DNA from: a virus
Reading direction: 5' to 3' (one strand)
Virus record (IMG/VR): IMGVR_UViG_3300032401_001693
Coordinates: 1 to 64,000 of that record
DNA: 64,000 nt
Below the pieces are notes generated by a model, which was given only the letters and a program-made list of their open reading frames with translations, made no database searches and was not told the DNA's origin. Shown piece by piece: positions 15,003-22,698 of the stretch. The position numbers and the translations under genes were made by a program. Every line of letters starts with the position of its first letter. The first letter of the stretch is position 1.

Positions 15003-15180
15003 GTTTGGACCTATTAAATACTATTTTTGTAATTACTGTGGTAAAGGTGTAAGTTCGATTAATATAGTTTGGGGGTGGAACCCAGGACCATCAATCTATT
15101 GCTCAGAGTCTTGTAAAACTAAAATAGACAAAAAGGAGGTTTTACCAAATGAAACAAGTTTATGTAGTAACGTTGGATGA
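14974..15180 (+). CDS. Zinc-finger protein
   Basis: 68 residues. CNYCGKG and CSESCK resemble a four-Cys FCS/treble-clef finger. Its last 32 bases overlap the leader of the next gene and read it out of frame to stop at the TGA inside GGATGA. The original C terminus was probably replaced when the leader cassette arrived. Confidence 0.65.
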   Translation: MGKLNKKVNKFGPIKYYFCNYCGKGVSSINIVWGWNPGPSIYCSESCKTKIDKKEVLPNETSLCSNVG

Positions 15181-15394
15181 GGAGTTTGAGAAGTCTAAGT
15201 TGGAGAAAGGCAGAGGCCCAGATAAGAAACCTAGAAAAAAGAGAACTAATAAGTGGGCAGGTTACAAAGAATATGCTGCTAAGATGAAAAAGAAATATCC
15301 TAATGAGCCTGCTCAGAAATGGATGAATGAGTGGACTAGTCGGTTCCCAAGTGATAAGAAGAGAATGAGAAATTTTTTGAATACGATTGGCTAG
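15149..15394 (+). CDS. Basic protein with type A leader
   Basis: 81 residues. MKQVYVVTLDEEFEKSK is followed by the basic segment EKGRGPDKKPRKKRTNK and a Lys-rich helical body. AAAAGGAGG precedes the start. I infer a small internal head protein, by analogy with T4 internal proteins that have a cleavable targeting peptide and a basic mature part. Its first half is duplicated without the leader at 15528. Confidence 0.65.
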   Translation: MKQVYVVTLDEEFEKSKLEKGRGPDKKPRKKRTNKWAGYKEYAAKMKKKYPNEPAQKWMNEWTSRFPSDKKRMRNFLNTIG

Positions 15395-15818
15395 AAGATG
15401 AGGAAGACCTTTTAGCTGATTTAGAAGACTATGCCCCAGATCAAATACTAGGGGCTAAAGATATCAAACCTAGGAAAAAGAGAACTCGAGGGAACTGGTA
15501 TGCCCCAAAAAGTTATGAAAAAAAGATGAGTTTGAGAAGTCTAAGTTGGAGAAAGGCAGAGGCCCAGATAAGAAACCTAGAAAAAAGAGAACTAATAAGT
15601 GGGCAGGTTACAAAGAATATGCTGCTAAGATGGAAAAGAAATATCCTAATGAGCTAGAATCCAAGTTGATTGATAGGATGGGACTCGACATGAAGCATCC
15701 TGGTGAAATAGAAAGAGGATATCAGAATGATCAGAAAGTATATGATGTTGAAGATTTGAAGAAGTTAACAGATAAGGACCTTAAGCTTCTTCACCGGGAA
15801 ATATTTGTGTCCTCCTGA
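15389..15818 (+). pseudogene. Scrambled duplicate of neighbouring cassette genes
   Basis: Bases 15389-15448 nearly repeat 15947-16006, 15467-15529 exactly repeat 16083-16145, and 15528-15654 repeat 15182-15308 with one mismatch. The result is a chimera. Its long frame (15519 to 15818) encodes KDEFEKSKLEKGRGPDKKPRKKR and a 65-residue new C terminus, but the leader MKQVYVVTL is lost. Only a TTG at 15546 without a ribosome site could start it. Confidence 0.6.
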
Positions 15819-15837
15819 TTAACTTCGGGAAGGAAAA

Positions 15838-16023
15838 ATGACAGACCAAGAATTCGTAGATTTCTTAAATGATTTATGGCCTTCTGAGAATCCAGAAGAG
15901 GATGAAAGACTCTGGCAGGAGGACTTTGATCGTAGGCACCAAGAGTGGCTAGAAGATGAGGAAGATCTTTTAGCTGATTTAGAAGACTACGCTCCCGATC
16001 AAATAGAGGAGGATTTAGAATGA
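15838..16023 (+). CDS. Small acidic protein
   Basis: 61 residues, strongly acidic (DEEDLLADLEDYAPDQIEEDLE). GGGAAGG precedes it and it is coupled by ATGA to the basic leader protein downstream. Part of its end is duplicated at 15389. An acidic partner for the basic proteins is possible but unproven. Confidence 0.6.
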   Translation: MTDQEFVDFLNDLWPSENPEEDERLWQEDFDRRHQEWLEDEEDLLADLEDYAPDQIEEDLE

Positions 16024-16199
16024 AACAAGTGTATGTAGTTAGTTTAGACGAAGAATTCGAGAAAGCTAGAGGTCCAGATAAGAAACCTAGGAAAAAGAGA
16101 ACTCGAGGGAACTGGTATGCCCCAAAAAGTTATGAAAAAAAGATGAAACGAAAACTAACTAAGGAAGGTTTTAGGGAATGGAAGAAAGAGAATGGATAA
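16020..16199 (+). CDS. Basic protein with type A leader
   Basis: 59 residues: MKQVYVVSLDEEFEKA, then RGPDKKPRKKRTRGNW and a Lys-rich tail. It is coupled by ATGA to the acidic gene before it. It is a minimal example of the leader-plus-basic-body layout. I infer a packaged internal head protein. Confidence 0.6.
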   Translation: MKQVYVVSLDEEFEKARGPDKKPRKKRTRGNWYAPKSYEKKMKRKLTKEGFREWKKENG

Positions 16200-16236
16200 T
16201 TAGGACACAGGATTAGATAATGGGGCCAAAAAGTGA

Positions 16237-17031
16237 ATGAGACGAGTAAGGAGTTACGCAGATTGGGACAAAGACGTGAAACTTGATCGTGATGTGAGGC
16301 AGTCTCCAGCGCCTATAAACCATAAAAGAATAGAAGCAGTTACAGTATGTGTAAACTATGGGGACTTTTTAGCTCATACTATTTTATGGAATAAAGCACT
16401 CTTCGACAAATGGGTCATAGTAACTTCTCCAGTAGATATTCATACTAGGCGATTGTGTGAGTTTCATAATGTTGAGTGTATTCTTACTAATGCTTTTTTT
16501 GAAGAGGGAATGATAATCAACAAAGCTAAAGGCATAAATGTAGGGTTCAATAAATTGAAAGGTGAAGACTGGGTCTTACACATAGATGCCGATATGGTTT
16601 TGCCCCCTTTGTTTAGGCACACTATAGATAAAATAGCCCTAGACACTGAAGTTTTATACGGCATAGATAGGATGATGTGTAATAATAGGAAAGACTGGGA
16701 TAAGTTTGTGGAAGATCCTATTATCCAAATGGAAGCAGGAGTATTTGTCCACTTTGAACCATTTCATCTGTCACCAAGGATCTATCAGCCAGAACGTGGT
16801 GGGTATGTTCCTATAGGATTTTTTCAGTTGTTCCATTCTAGTGCTTCTTCATTGGGTGGTAAATTAGAATACCCTACTACTCCAGCTGGGGTGGATAGGA
16901 CAGATATGGAGTTTGCATTGAAATGGCCAGGTTCTTTGAGGAGGTTATTACCAGAGTTTGTGGCTATTCATTTAGCTACTGCTAACACTGGTGGGGCTAA
17001 CTGGGAAGGTAGAAGGACAGCTAAATTCTAG
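16237..17031 (+). CDS. GT-A-type glycosyltransferase
   Basis: 264 residues. The sequence has a GT-A nucleotide-sugar fold: AVTVCVNYGDFLAHTILWN near the start, then HIDADMVLPP with the DxD metal motif (about residues 110-116). No signal or membrane span is seen, so it acts in the cytoplasm. The acceptor is unknown; fibre Ser/Tyr, DNA base or host glycan are all possible. It lies 2 kb upstream of the radical SAM and fibre genes. Confidence 0.75.
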   Translation: MRRVRSYADWDKDVKLDRDVRQSPAPINHKRIEAVTVCVNYGDFLAHTILWNKALFDKWVIVTSPVDIHTRRLCEFHNVECILTNAFFEEGMIINKAKGINVGFNKLKGEDWVLHIDADMVLPPLFRHTIDKIALDTEVLYGIDRMMCNNRKDWDKFVEDPIIQMEAGVFVHFEPFHLSPRIYQPERGGYVPIGFFQLFHSSASSLGGKLEYPTTPAGVDRTDMEFALKWPGSLRRLLPEFVAIHLATANTGGANWEGRRTAKF

Positions 17032-17196
17032 GAGGAAATATGAAAGAGTTGTATATAGTAAGTTTAGACGAAGAGTTTGAGAAAGCTAGAAAACTAGGAG
17101 CTAAAGATAAAAAGGAGGAAATATGAAAGAGTTGTATATAGTAAGTTTAGACGAAGAGTTTGAGAAAGCTAGAAAACTAGGAGCTAAAGATAAAAA
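17031..17196 (+). repeat. 83-base tandem duplication of a leader
   Basis: Bases 17031-17113 are repeated exactly at 17114-17196, including the GGAGG site, the ATG and 27 codons of the type A leader. The duplication looks recent. Confidence 0.9.
17040..17126 (+). CDS. Leader-only peptide (type A)
   Basis: 28 residues: MKELYIVSLDEEFEKARKLG followed by AKDKKEEI. It is the product of an exact 83-base tandem duplication and stops in the ATGA that starts the full-length copy. It may be a harmless by-product or a free leader peptide. Confidence 0.45.
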   Translation: MKELYIVSLDEEFEKARKLGAKDKKEEI

Positions 17197-17410
17197 GAAG
17201 AGGAAGAGACGTGGAGGGGGAAACCCGAATATCTCTATGAATAGATTTGTAGGTGCGGTGGAGGAACTAGAATCTAAATCTTGGAAAGTAAATGAACGGG
17301 TAAATGATTGGCTGGACGGTACAAAGGATGAGAAGTTAGATGCTTTAGCTAAGAAACATGGTGTGACTAAAAAGCAGGTTGAGGAGCACGTTCAAAAAGA
17401 GTACTATTAG
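17123..17410 (+). CDS. Basic protein with type A leader
   Basis: 95 residues: MKELYIVSLDEEFEKA, basic GAKDKKKRKRRGGG, then a helical domain with a small helix-turn-helix-like segment (LDALAKKHGVTKKQVEEHV). GGAGG precedes it. I infer an internal head protein with DNA-binding ability. Confidence 0.65.
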   Translation: MKELYIVSLDEEFEKARKLGAKDKKKRKRRGGGNPNISMNRFVGAVEELESKSWKVNERVNDWLDGTKDEKLDALAKKHGVTKKQVEEHVQKEYY

Positions 17411-17435
17411 AAAATTGAACAAGGAGGCATGAAAC

Positions 17436-17666
17436 ATGAACAGATTGACTTTTGAAGACGCGTTTGTAATGGAGATTGTGGTTAACAAAATCAATGAGAT
17501 TATCGAATATGTAGAAAAGGTAGAAGAGGGTTTGCATAGTAGGGTTGACGCACTTTGGAAATATCAAAGGGTTAAGAAAGATGAGATGGAGAAACGTCTG
17601 CGAGAAATGGAAGACCTTCTAGGAGTGAAAAACAACAGGAAGGTAGATAGAAATGAAACCCAATAA
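17436..17666 (+). CDS. Small coiled-coil protein
   Basis: 76 residues, helical (VVNKINEIIEYVEKVEEGLHSRVDALWKY), AAGGAGG upstream of the start. It overlaps the next gene by 14 bases. The function is unknown. Confidence 0.6.
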   Translation: MNRLTFEDAFVMEIVVNKINEIIEYVEKVEEGLHSRVDALWKYQRVKKDEMEKRLREMEDLLGVKNNRKVDRNETQ

Positions 17667-17850
17667 CGGAGTTCGTAGTTGTCTCAAATGTGATAAGTCT
17701 TTCTCAGGCAAGGGTTTTCGACTATGTACTAAATGTAGGAAAGAAAACGAAAATACTTGGGATTTGGGAGCTAGATATGTTTCTCATATTACAGAAGTTA
17801 TTAGATATAGAGAAAGTAGAAAATGGGCAGAAATGGGTTGGGATTCTTAA
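17653..17850 (+). CDS. Zinc-finger protein
   Basis: 65 residues with CLKCDKSF and CTKCRKEN, a small treble-clef/ribbon with the pattern CxxCxxxFxSxGxRxCxxC common in phage proteins. The end overlaps the next start by one base. It may bind nucleic acid. Confidence 0.65.
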   Translation: MKPNNGVRSCLKCDKSFSGKGFRLCTKCRKENENTWDLGARYVSHITEVIRYRESRKWAEMGWDS

Positions 17851-18023
17851 TGGCTAAGATGGCAATGGAATGGAAGACTTATATCTTTCATTGTACAAAA
17901 TGCCACCACGAGTGGGAAAGTGCTTTCAGTGTTGAACCACAAGTTTGTGATTGGTGTAAAGCTGACGGTAAACTTTTAGAAAAGGAGAATTATGGAAAAG
18001 GGAATAGTCAGAACGTTGGATGA
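17850..18023 (+). CDS. Zinc-ribbon protein
   Basis: 57 residues from ATG 17850 with CTKC and CDWC. Its last 32 bases overlap the leader of the next gene and it ends in NVG-stop inside the TLDE codons, exactly as the zinc-finger gene at 14974 does. This suggests that a leader cassette replaced its original 3' end. Confidence 0.6.
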   Translation: MAKMAMEWKTYIFHCTKCHHEWESAFSVEPQVCDWCKADGKLLEKENYGKGNSQNVG

Positions 18024-18981
18024 AGTTTTAGAAAAAGGTAGAGGTCCTGATAAGCAACCCAGGAAGAGAAGTCATAGAAAGCACCTTACTTTGGGTGAAT
18101 TGAAGCACTGGAAAGAAACCAGTAATCCATACCGCACAGAAGAGAAGCATAAGAGACATGTGGAAGAAAGAAGGTTAAAGGACAAGAAGGTTGCTATGGT
18201 AGAGCACTTGGAGAAATCTAACTCTACGCCTAAACTAACCAAAGATGAGGCACGAGAATGGTTGAATCTAAAAATTAGACAGTGGACTAAGAGCGGGATC
18301 CAAAGTTGTCCAAAAAAGGAAGGTCAAGGTCCTACTGTTGATAAGATCTCTAATCGTATTTGGGAGAGGCTGGTAGATGAGTGGGGTTATAATCCGACGA
18401 TTCTTAGTGCTTGTCGGGCTGTAAACTGTGATCAGGAGTATGTAACCTCAATAGTTTCTAGTTTCTTTGATATGGATGGGAAACCTTTTGAGATAAAAGA
18501 CGAACATGACTTAGTAGGTATGGAACCTAAACAGGCTGAGCAGTATGCTGATACGGCTAGACCGTATTATGCTTCTTTGGTTTCTCTTGACGAAGCTGTA
18601 TTGGAGAAAGCAAGAACTAAGGGAGCTAAAGATAAGGAAAAGAGAAAGAGAAAGTATCATCCTGGAAGTATAGCTGGTTATCTCGAAGAGAACCCAGCAG
18701 ATAGAAGAAAGAGAAGTGCTTCTAGAATAGCCAGGGCATCTGAAGCTAAAACCAGGAAACACGAAAATGCTGGATTTGAGAAGCTTTGGGATACTGAGGT
18801 CAAGAAATCGAACTCAACACCCAACGAGGCCGTATTGGAGAAGTCTAAAGGTGGCTTTAGACTTGCAAGAGGAGAAAAGGGAGAAGAAGAAAAGAAGAGT
18901 ACTAAAAAAGAGAGGAAAGCTGAAGGCCGTAGCTATCATGTAGAACGATTAGTAGAAAGAACTAAAGAAAGGAACAATTAG
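17992..18981 (+). CDS. Multi-leader basic protein
   Basis: 329 residues, very basic. It contains three type A-like segments: residues 7-24 (LDEVLEKGRGPDKQPRKR), about 199-220 (SLDEAVLEKARTKGAKDKEK) and about 280-290 (NEAVLEKSKGG). If the VLE-K sites are cut by the prohead protease, this would be a precursor releasing three basic peptides. The body contains a helical domain with two Cys and no recognised enzyme motif. Confidence 0.65.
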   Translation: MEKGIVRTLDEVLEKGRGPDKQPRKRSHRKHLTLGELKHWKETSNPYRTEEKHKRHVEERRLKDKKVAMVEHLEKSNSTPKLTKDEAREWLNLKIRQWTKSGIQSCPKKEGQGPTVDKISNRIWERLVDEWGYNPTILSACRAVNCDQEYVTSIVSSFFDMDGKPFEIKDEHDLVGMEPKQAEQYADTARPYYASLVSLDEAVLEKARTKGAKDKEKRKRKYHPGSIAGYLEENPADRRKRSASRIARASEAKTRKHENAGFEKLWDTEVKKSNSTPNEAVLEKSKGGFRLARGEKGEEEKKSTKKERKAEGRSYHVERLVERTKERNN

Positions 18982-18989
18982 GAGGTTTT

Positions 18990-19919
18990 ATGCCAAAAGA
19001 AGGTATGCACATCAGTGTGCCTAAACCGAAACCCAAAACTCCTAAACTATATGAGTTTGAGGATGCCTACAGAAGAGGTATTTGTAAGGATGCTATCCTG
19101 GTTGGTATCCAGGCAAAAAATACTCCCATTCATCAAGGCCATATTGAGTTGATAGAGTTTGCTCACACTCTTGGTAGGGTAGTAGTTCAGATAAATATGA
19201 ACTCGCTTGAGTATATTGGTTTTCTAGCCACTGGAGAAAAAAGAACGTCAGTTAAGGAGGATATAGGATTGGAGGTTGCCTCAATCGGAGAGGTTGGGGT
19301 TTCTGATATAGTGCTAAAAAGACACGAGGTTGATTCTATTTCTGAAAGTGAGAGGGAGGATAGGAAAGCCAGAGCAGATAGGGTACTACAGGTTTTGAAA
19401 AATGTCTACATTTCTGATACTAGGATGAATCAGTGTCGCATAAGGTTCATGCAGTATCATGATAGTATGAAGAGAATACCTCGTGGGCAGTTGCCAAAGA
19501 TAGCTGTATTAGGTCCCGAGTTGGAAAACTTTTTTGTAAAGGCGGCACTTAAGCATATAGCTTCACTTGGTCATCCAGTGGTAGACCAGATAGTTATTTT
19601 TCCAAAGGTGGTGAAAGATGAGTATGGGTTAAGGTTTAGAACCAGCTACCCAAAGGTGATAGGTGCGGATGAAATAGATTTGCTTAGAACTCTACCTCCA
19701 AAAGTAGACCAGCTAAGGAAGGATTTTCATATTGGTACTAATCCAGAAGTGGTAATACGTGAAAATGCTCTTCTACCTAAAGATTCAAAGTGGAGATACT
19801 GGGAAATTATTATATATGAAGGGGAATTTTTTGGTAACGGTAGGTTGGAATCTGTGACTTTCGGATTACAAATTGAGAATGGGATACATCTTATAGAGGA
19901 GATTAGTTATGTTAAGTAA
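18990..19919 (+). CDS. HxGH nucleotidyltransferase-like protein
   Basis: 309 residues, TAGGAGG start. AKNTPIHQGHIELIEFAHTLGRVVVQINMN has the HxGH motif and Rossmann pattern of cytidylyl/adenylyltransferases and pantothenate synthetase-like enzymes, which activate a small molecule with a nucleotide. The C terminus is unassigned. It is the first gene of a coupled run with a GNAT-like and two radical SAM enzymes, suggesting one pathway. Confidence 0.65.
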   Translation: MPKEGMHISVPKPKPKTPKLYEFEDAYRRGICKDAILVGIQAKNTPIHQGHIELIEFAHTLGRVVVQINMNSLEYIGFLATGEKRTSVKEDIGLEVASIGEVGVSDIVLKRHEVDSISESEREDRKARADRVLQVLKNVYISDTRMNQCRIRFMQYHDSMKRIPRGQLPKIAVLGPELENFFVKAALKHIASLGHPVVDQIVIFPKVVKDEYGLRFRTSYPKVIGADEIDLLRTLPPKVDQLRKDFHIGTNPEVVIRENALLPKDSKWRYWEIIIYEGEFFGNGRLESVTFGLQIENGIHLIEEISYVK

Positions 19920-20628
19920 AGAATGGGCGAGGTTAGTACCGGTGGGTGGTATTGTTGTTCATCAGGATGTGCTTTACAAGGATGCCAATGATGTTCATCT
20001 AGAAGAAAGAAACCAGGTTAAGAAACTTTTTTATGAAGATAGAGAATATATGAGTTTGATTGGGGTGGGATTACCACGCTATACCACTATGGGGCTTAAT
20101 AAGCAGTTTGCTGTATATATCTATAACCATGGTGACGACCTGGTTGGGCTTATCGTAGGCTATGAATTGCTAAAAAATCCTGATGGATATGGAAAAGATG
20201 ACTACTTTTATGCAAAATTAGTGCACCCAAAGTATAGACGATCAAAGTATTCTAGGCACATGGAATCGGCTTTTTTCTATATGATATTCTTTTCGGGTGT
20301 TGCAAAAAGATTATATACTTATGCTCCATATACAGGTGATGATACTAATCTTTTAACCATGATGGATTTGAAACGAATGCCTTGTTCTTCTGCTGGTTTG
20401 GGCTGTACTGGGTGGGGGACAAAGTTTTGTGATTTTATGTCGATTCCAAAAAAGGTACAGGTTTATGGAAAGCCTCACGTTATACTGCAACTTGACGGTG
20501 ACATGTATAGGGGACTAGAGGAGAAGGATTTCATAGAAGCGGCGCCAGATAAGGATCCTCAGGTAATTAGAGATTGGTTGAAAGATGTTAACAAAGGATC
20601 AACAGCAATTAGAGAAATTCAGAAATGA
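19909..20628 (+). CDS. GNAT-like acyltransferase
   Basis: 239 residues. AVYIYNHGDDLVGLIVGYELL, DYFYAKLVHPKYRRSKYSRHME and FFYMIFFSGVAKRLYTY follow the GNAT order: strand pair, acyl-CoA loop (HPKYRRSKYS), then the helix. It overlaps both neighbours. It is probably a tailoring enzyme for whatever the radical SAM pair modifies. Confidence 0.55.
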   Translation: MLSKEWARLVPVGGIVVHQDVLYKDANDVHLEERNQVKKLFYEDREYMSLIGVGLPRYTTMGLNKQFAVYIYNHGDDLVGLIVGYELLKNPDGYGKDDYFYAKLVHPKYRRSKYSRHMESAFFYMIFFSGVAKRLYTYAPYTGDDTNLLTMMDLKRMPCSSAGLGCTGWGTKFCDFMSIPKKVQVYGKPHVILQLDGDMYRGLEEKDFIEAAPDKDPQVIRDWLKDVNKGSTAIREIQK

Positions 20629-21665
20629 ACACTTTAACTTTATTTGTCAATATATCTAATGAATGCCAAAAGAAGTGTGATCATTGCTACTCTTCAAATT
20701 CTGGTGGTAAAATGGATAGGAAGGTAGTAGAAGAAGTAGTAGGATGGTCTTCAGGTATTTTTAAAGAGGAGAAGTCTAAAAAGTTGAAGCTAGTTTTATT
20801 GGGAGGAGAACCTTTAACTAATATGGATAACTGCTTATACATGGTTGATCTGTTCGAAAGGTATGTCCCTGAGGCTCTACCTCCTGTTTTTGATGTTAAA
20901 TATACACTGGCAACTAATGGAGATTTGATCACGACAGAAGTTTTAAAAGAACTTAAATCTAGAGGTATAAGAATTGCTCTTAATCCATCATATGATAGCC
21001 TTCAAGATGTAGAAAATAAAATTTTGAAAATTAAAGAAGTATGTAAAGGCTGTGCTTTATTTGTTTGTCTCAATGATGCTAACTTATCAAGGGCTACTGA
21101 GATAGCTAAATTGGCTGTAAAGCATAACTGCTTTATTAGAATAAACCGAATGTACCAAGGGTCAAATAATTCTGAATACATAGAGGAATATGGAAGGAAA
21201 GCATCAGAGATGCTAGATGTGTTACTGGCTTTTCCGAAACCAGCTTGGCCTAACTGGGTTATAGATTCAGTTTTTCCTTTGAGACTTAATGGGAATAAGA
21301 ATTCTTATTCCTGCGGAAAGGGATTGTTTGTAGTGGATTGGGATGGAATGCTGAGGAGTTGCAACCCAGACTATGACTCAACTATTGGAAGCATTAGGAC
21401 TCATTTACATTTGAAAGATTTTATATTTCCTCAAAAATGGAACGCTGAGGATTTGTCAGAATGTAAGGAGTGTAGCTGGTTAAATTTATGCCAAGGAGGA
21501 TGTCCGTACACTAGAAAGATAGCCTATGGAATTTATGGTAGGAAGACCCCATTTTGTGAAGTTCATAAGAAAATATGGCCCAAACTTTTGGAATTGACTG
21601 AGAAGTGGAAAAACTCCCACAGAGAGCTATATGAAAAATTTACATATAATAATGTATGTCAGTAA
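20625..21665 (+). CDS. Radical SAM-SPASM enzyme 1
   Basis: 346 residues, coupled by ATGA. The radical SAM cluster motif is CQKKCDHCY, followed by LLGGEPL (GGE motif). The C terminus has SPASM-type cysteines (SCGKGLFVVDWDGMLRSCNPD ... CKECSWLNLCQGGCPY). This class carries extra iron-sulfur clusters and usually modifies peptides or proteins, for instance by crosslinking or oxidation. A paralog follows and a Gly-Tyr-Ser fibre gene lies 1 kb downstream. Confidence 0.85.
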   Translation: MNTLTLFVNISNECQKKCDHCYSSNSGGKMDRKVVEEVVGWSSGIFKEEKSKKLKLVLLGGEPLTNMDNCLYMVDLFERYVPEALPPVFDVKYTLATNGDLITTEVLKELKSRGIRIALNPSYDSLQDVENKILKIKEVCKGCALFVCLNDANLSRATEIAKLAVKHNCFIRINRMYQGSNNSEYIEEYGRKASEMLDVLLAFPKPAWPNWVIDSVFPLRLNGNKNSYSCGKGLFVVDWDGMLRSCNPDYDSTIGSIRTHLHLKDFIFPQKWNAEDLSECKECSWLNLCQGGCPYTRKIAYGIYGRKTPFCEVHKKIWPKLLELTEKWKNSHRELYEKFTYNNVCQ

Positions 21666-22671
21666 CAGATGCAATAGAAGTTGTCCAGAATGCTACTATC
21701 CGCATGGAGATGGTGTAATGACTTCTGAGGTAATGGATAAAGTATCTAACTGGATTATTTCTACTTGCCAAGATGAAAAAGTAAAATGGGTGAAAGTTAA
21801 CTTCCTTGGTGGTGAGCCTATAATGGATAAGGAAATAATTTTTTCTATACTGAATAAGCTAGAAGAGGGACTGCCTTTTCATACGAGGGCACATCCAGAA
21901 TATAAGTATAGTGTATTTACTAATGGGGACTTTATTACTAGCGAATTTCTTCACAAAGCTAAGCAGTTTGATTTAAGAGTATGTATAAATCCAGCTACTG
22001 CTTCTTTGGGTGAAGTGGAGGATAAGATTCAAAAGGTTCTTAGTGTACTTACTCATTGTGGGTTAGCTCCAGTCTTTGATGAGCTGAATATGGGAAGAGC
22101 CAAAGAACTGGCTGAATTAGCGGTTAAGTATGATTGTTCTACTTTAAGAATCAATAGGCTATATGATGGAGCTAATAGAGAAGGATATTTGACTAAGTAC
22201 AAGAAGGCTATGCATGATGTTTTTGATGTTCTTTTATTTGCTCCAAAGCCTATATATCCTAATTCAATAATGGAAACGACTTATCCTGTGTATCCAGGAA
22301 CTATAATCCCACTGACCAAAGGAGACAATCCATACTGCTGTGGTTCGTGGTTGGCAATCATAGATTGGGATGGAACTTTGAGAAGTTGTAACCCTGATTT
22401 ATCAACAGTTGTAGGGCACATAGACACTCATAAGTTTAGTGATCTAAGGTTTCCTCAACGGTGGTCAGCCGAAGGTTTCGAAGAGTGTCAAGTTTGTCAA
22501 TGGGTAGATGTGTGCCAAGCGGGTTGTCCTTACACAAGAAAACTTACTTATGGTACCTATAATAAGAAAACTCCATTTTGTGAGGCATTTAAGGAACTTT
22601 TTCCTAGATTGTTTCAGTTAACTGAAAAGTGGAGGAACTATAAGATCTCCTCTATAAGATGTATCCCATAA
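21631..22671 (+). CDS. Radical SAM-SPASM enzyme 2
   Basis: 346 residues, a paralog of the preceding enzyme. CNRSCPECYYPHG is the cluster motif, FLGGEPI follows, and the SPASM cysteines are CCGSWLAIIDWDGTLRSCNPD and CQVCQWVDVCQAGCPYTRK. It overlaps the first by 35 bases and ends 27 bases before the fibre gene. Two similar but distinct copies suggest successive steps or a heterodimer. Confidence 0.85.
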   Translation: MKNLHIIMYVSNRCNRSCPECYYPHGDGVMTSEVMDKVSNWIISTCQDEKVKWVKVNFLGGEPIMDKEIIFSILNKLEEGLPFHTRAHPEYKYSVFTNGDFITSEFLHKAKQFDLRVCINPATASLGEVEDKIQKVLSVLTHCGLAPVFDELNMGRAKELAELAVKYDCSTLRINRLYDGANREGYLTKYKKAMHDVFDVLLFAPKPIYPNSIMETTYPVYPGTIIPLTKGDNPYCCGSWLAIIDWDGTLRSCNPDLSTVVGHIDTHKFSDLRFPQRWSAEGFEECQVCQWVDVCQAGCPYTRKLTYGTYNKKTPFCEAFKELFPRLFQLTEKWRNYKISSIRCIP

Positions 22672-22698
22672 AAGAGGCTAATCTCAGGAGGTAGAAAG

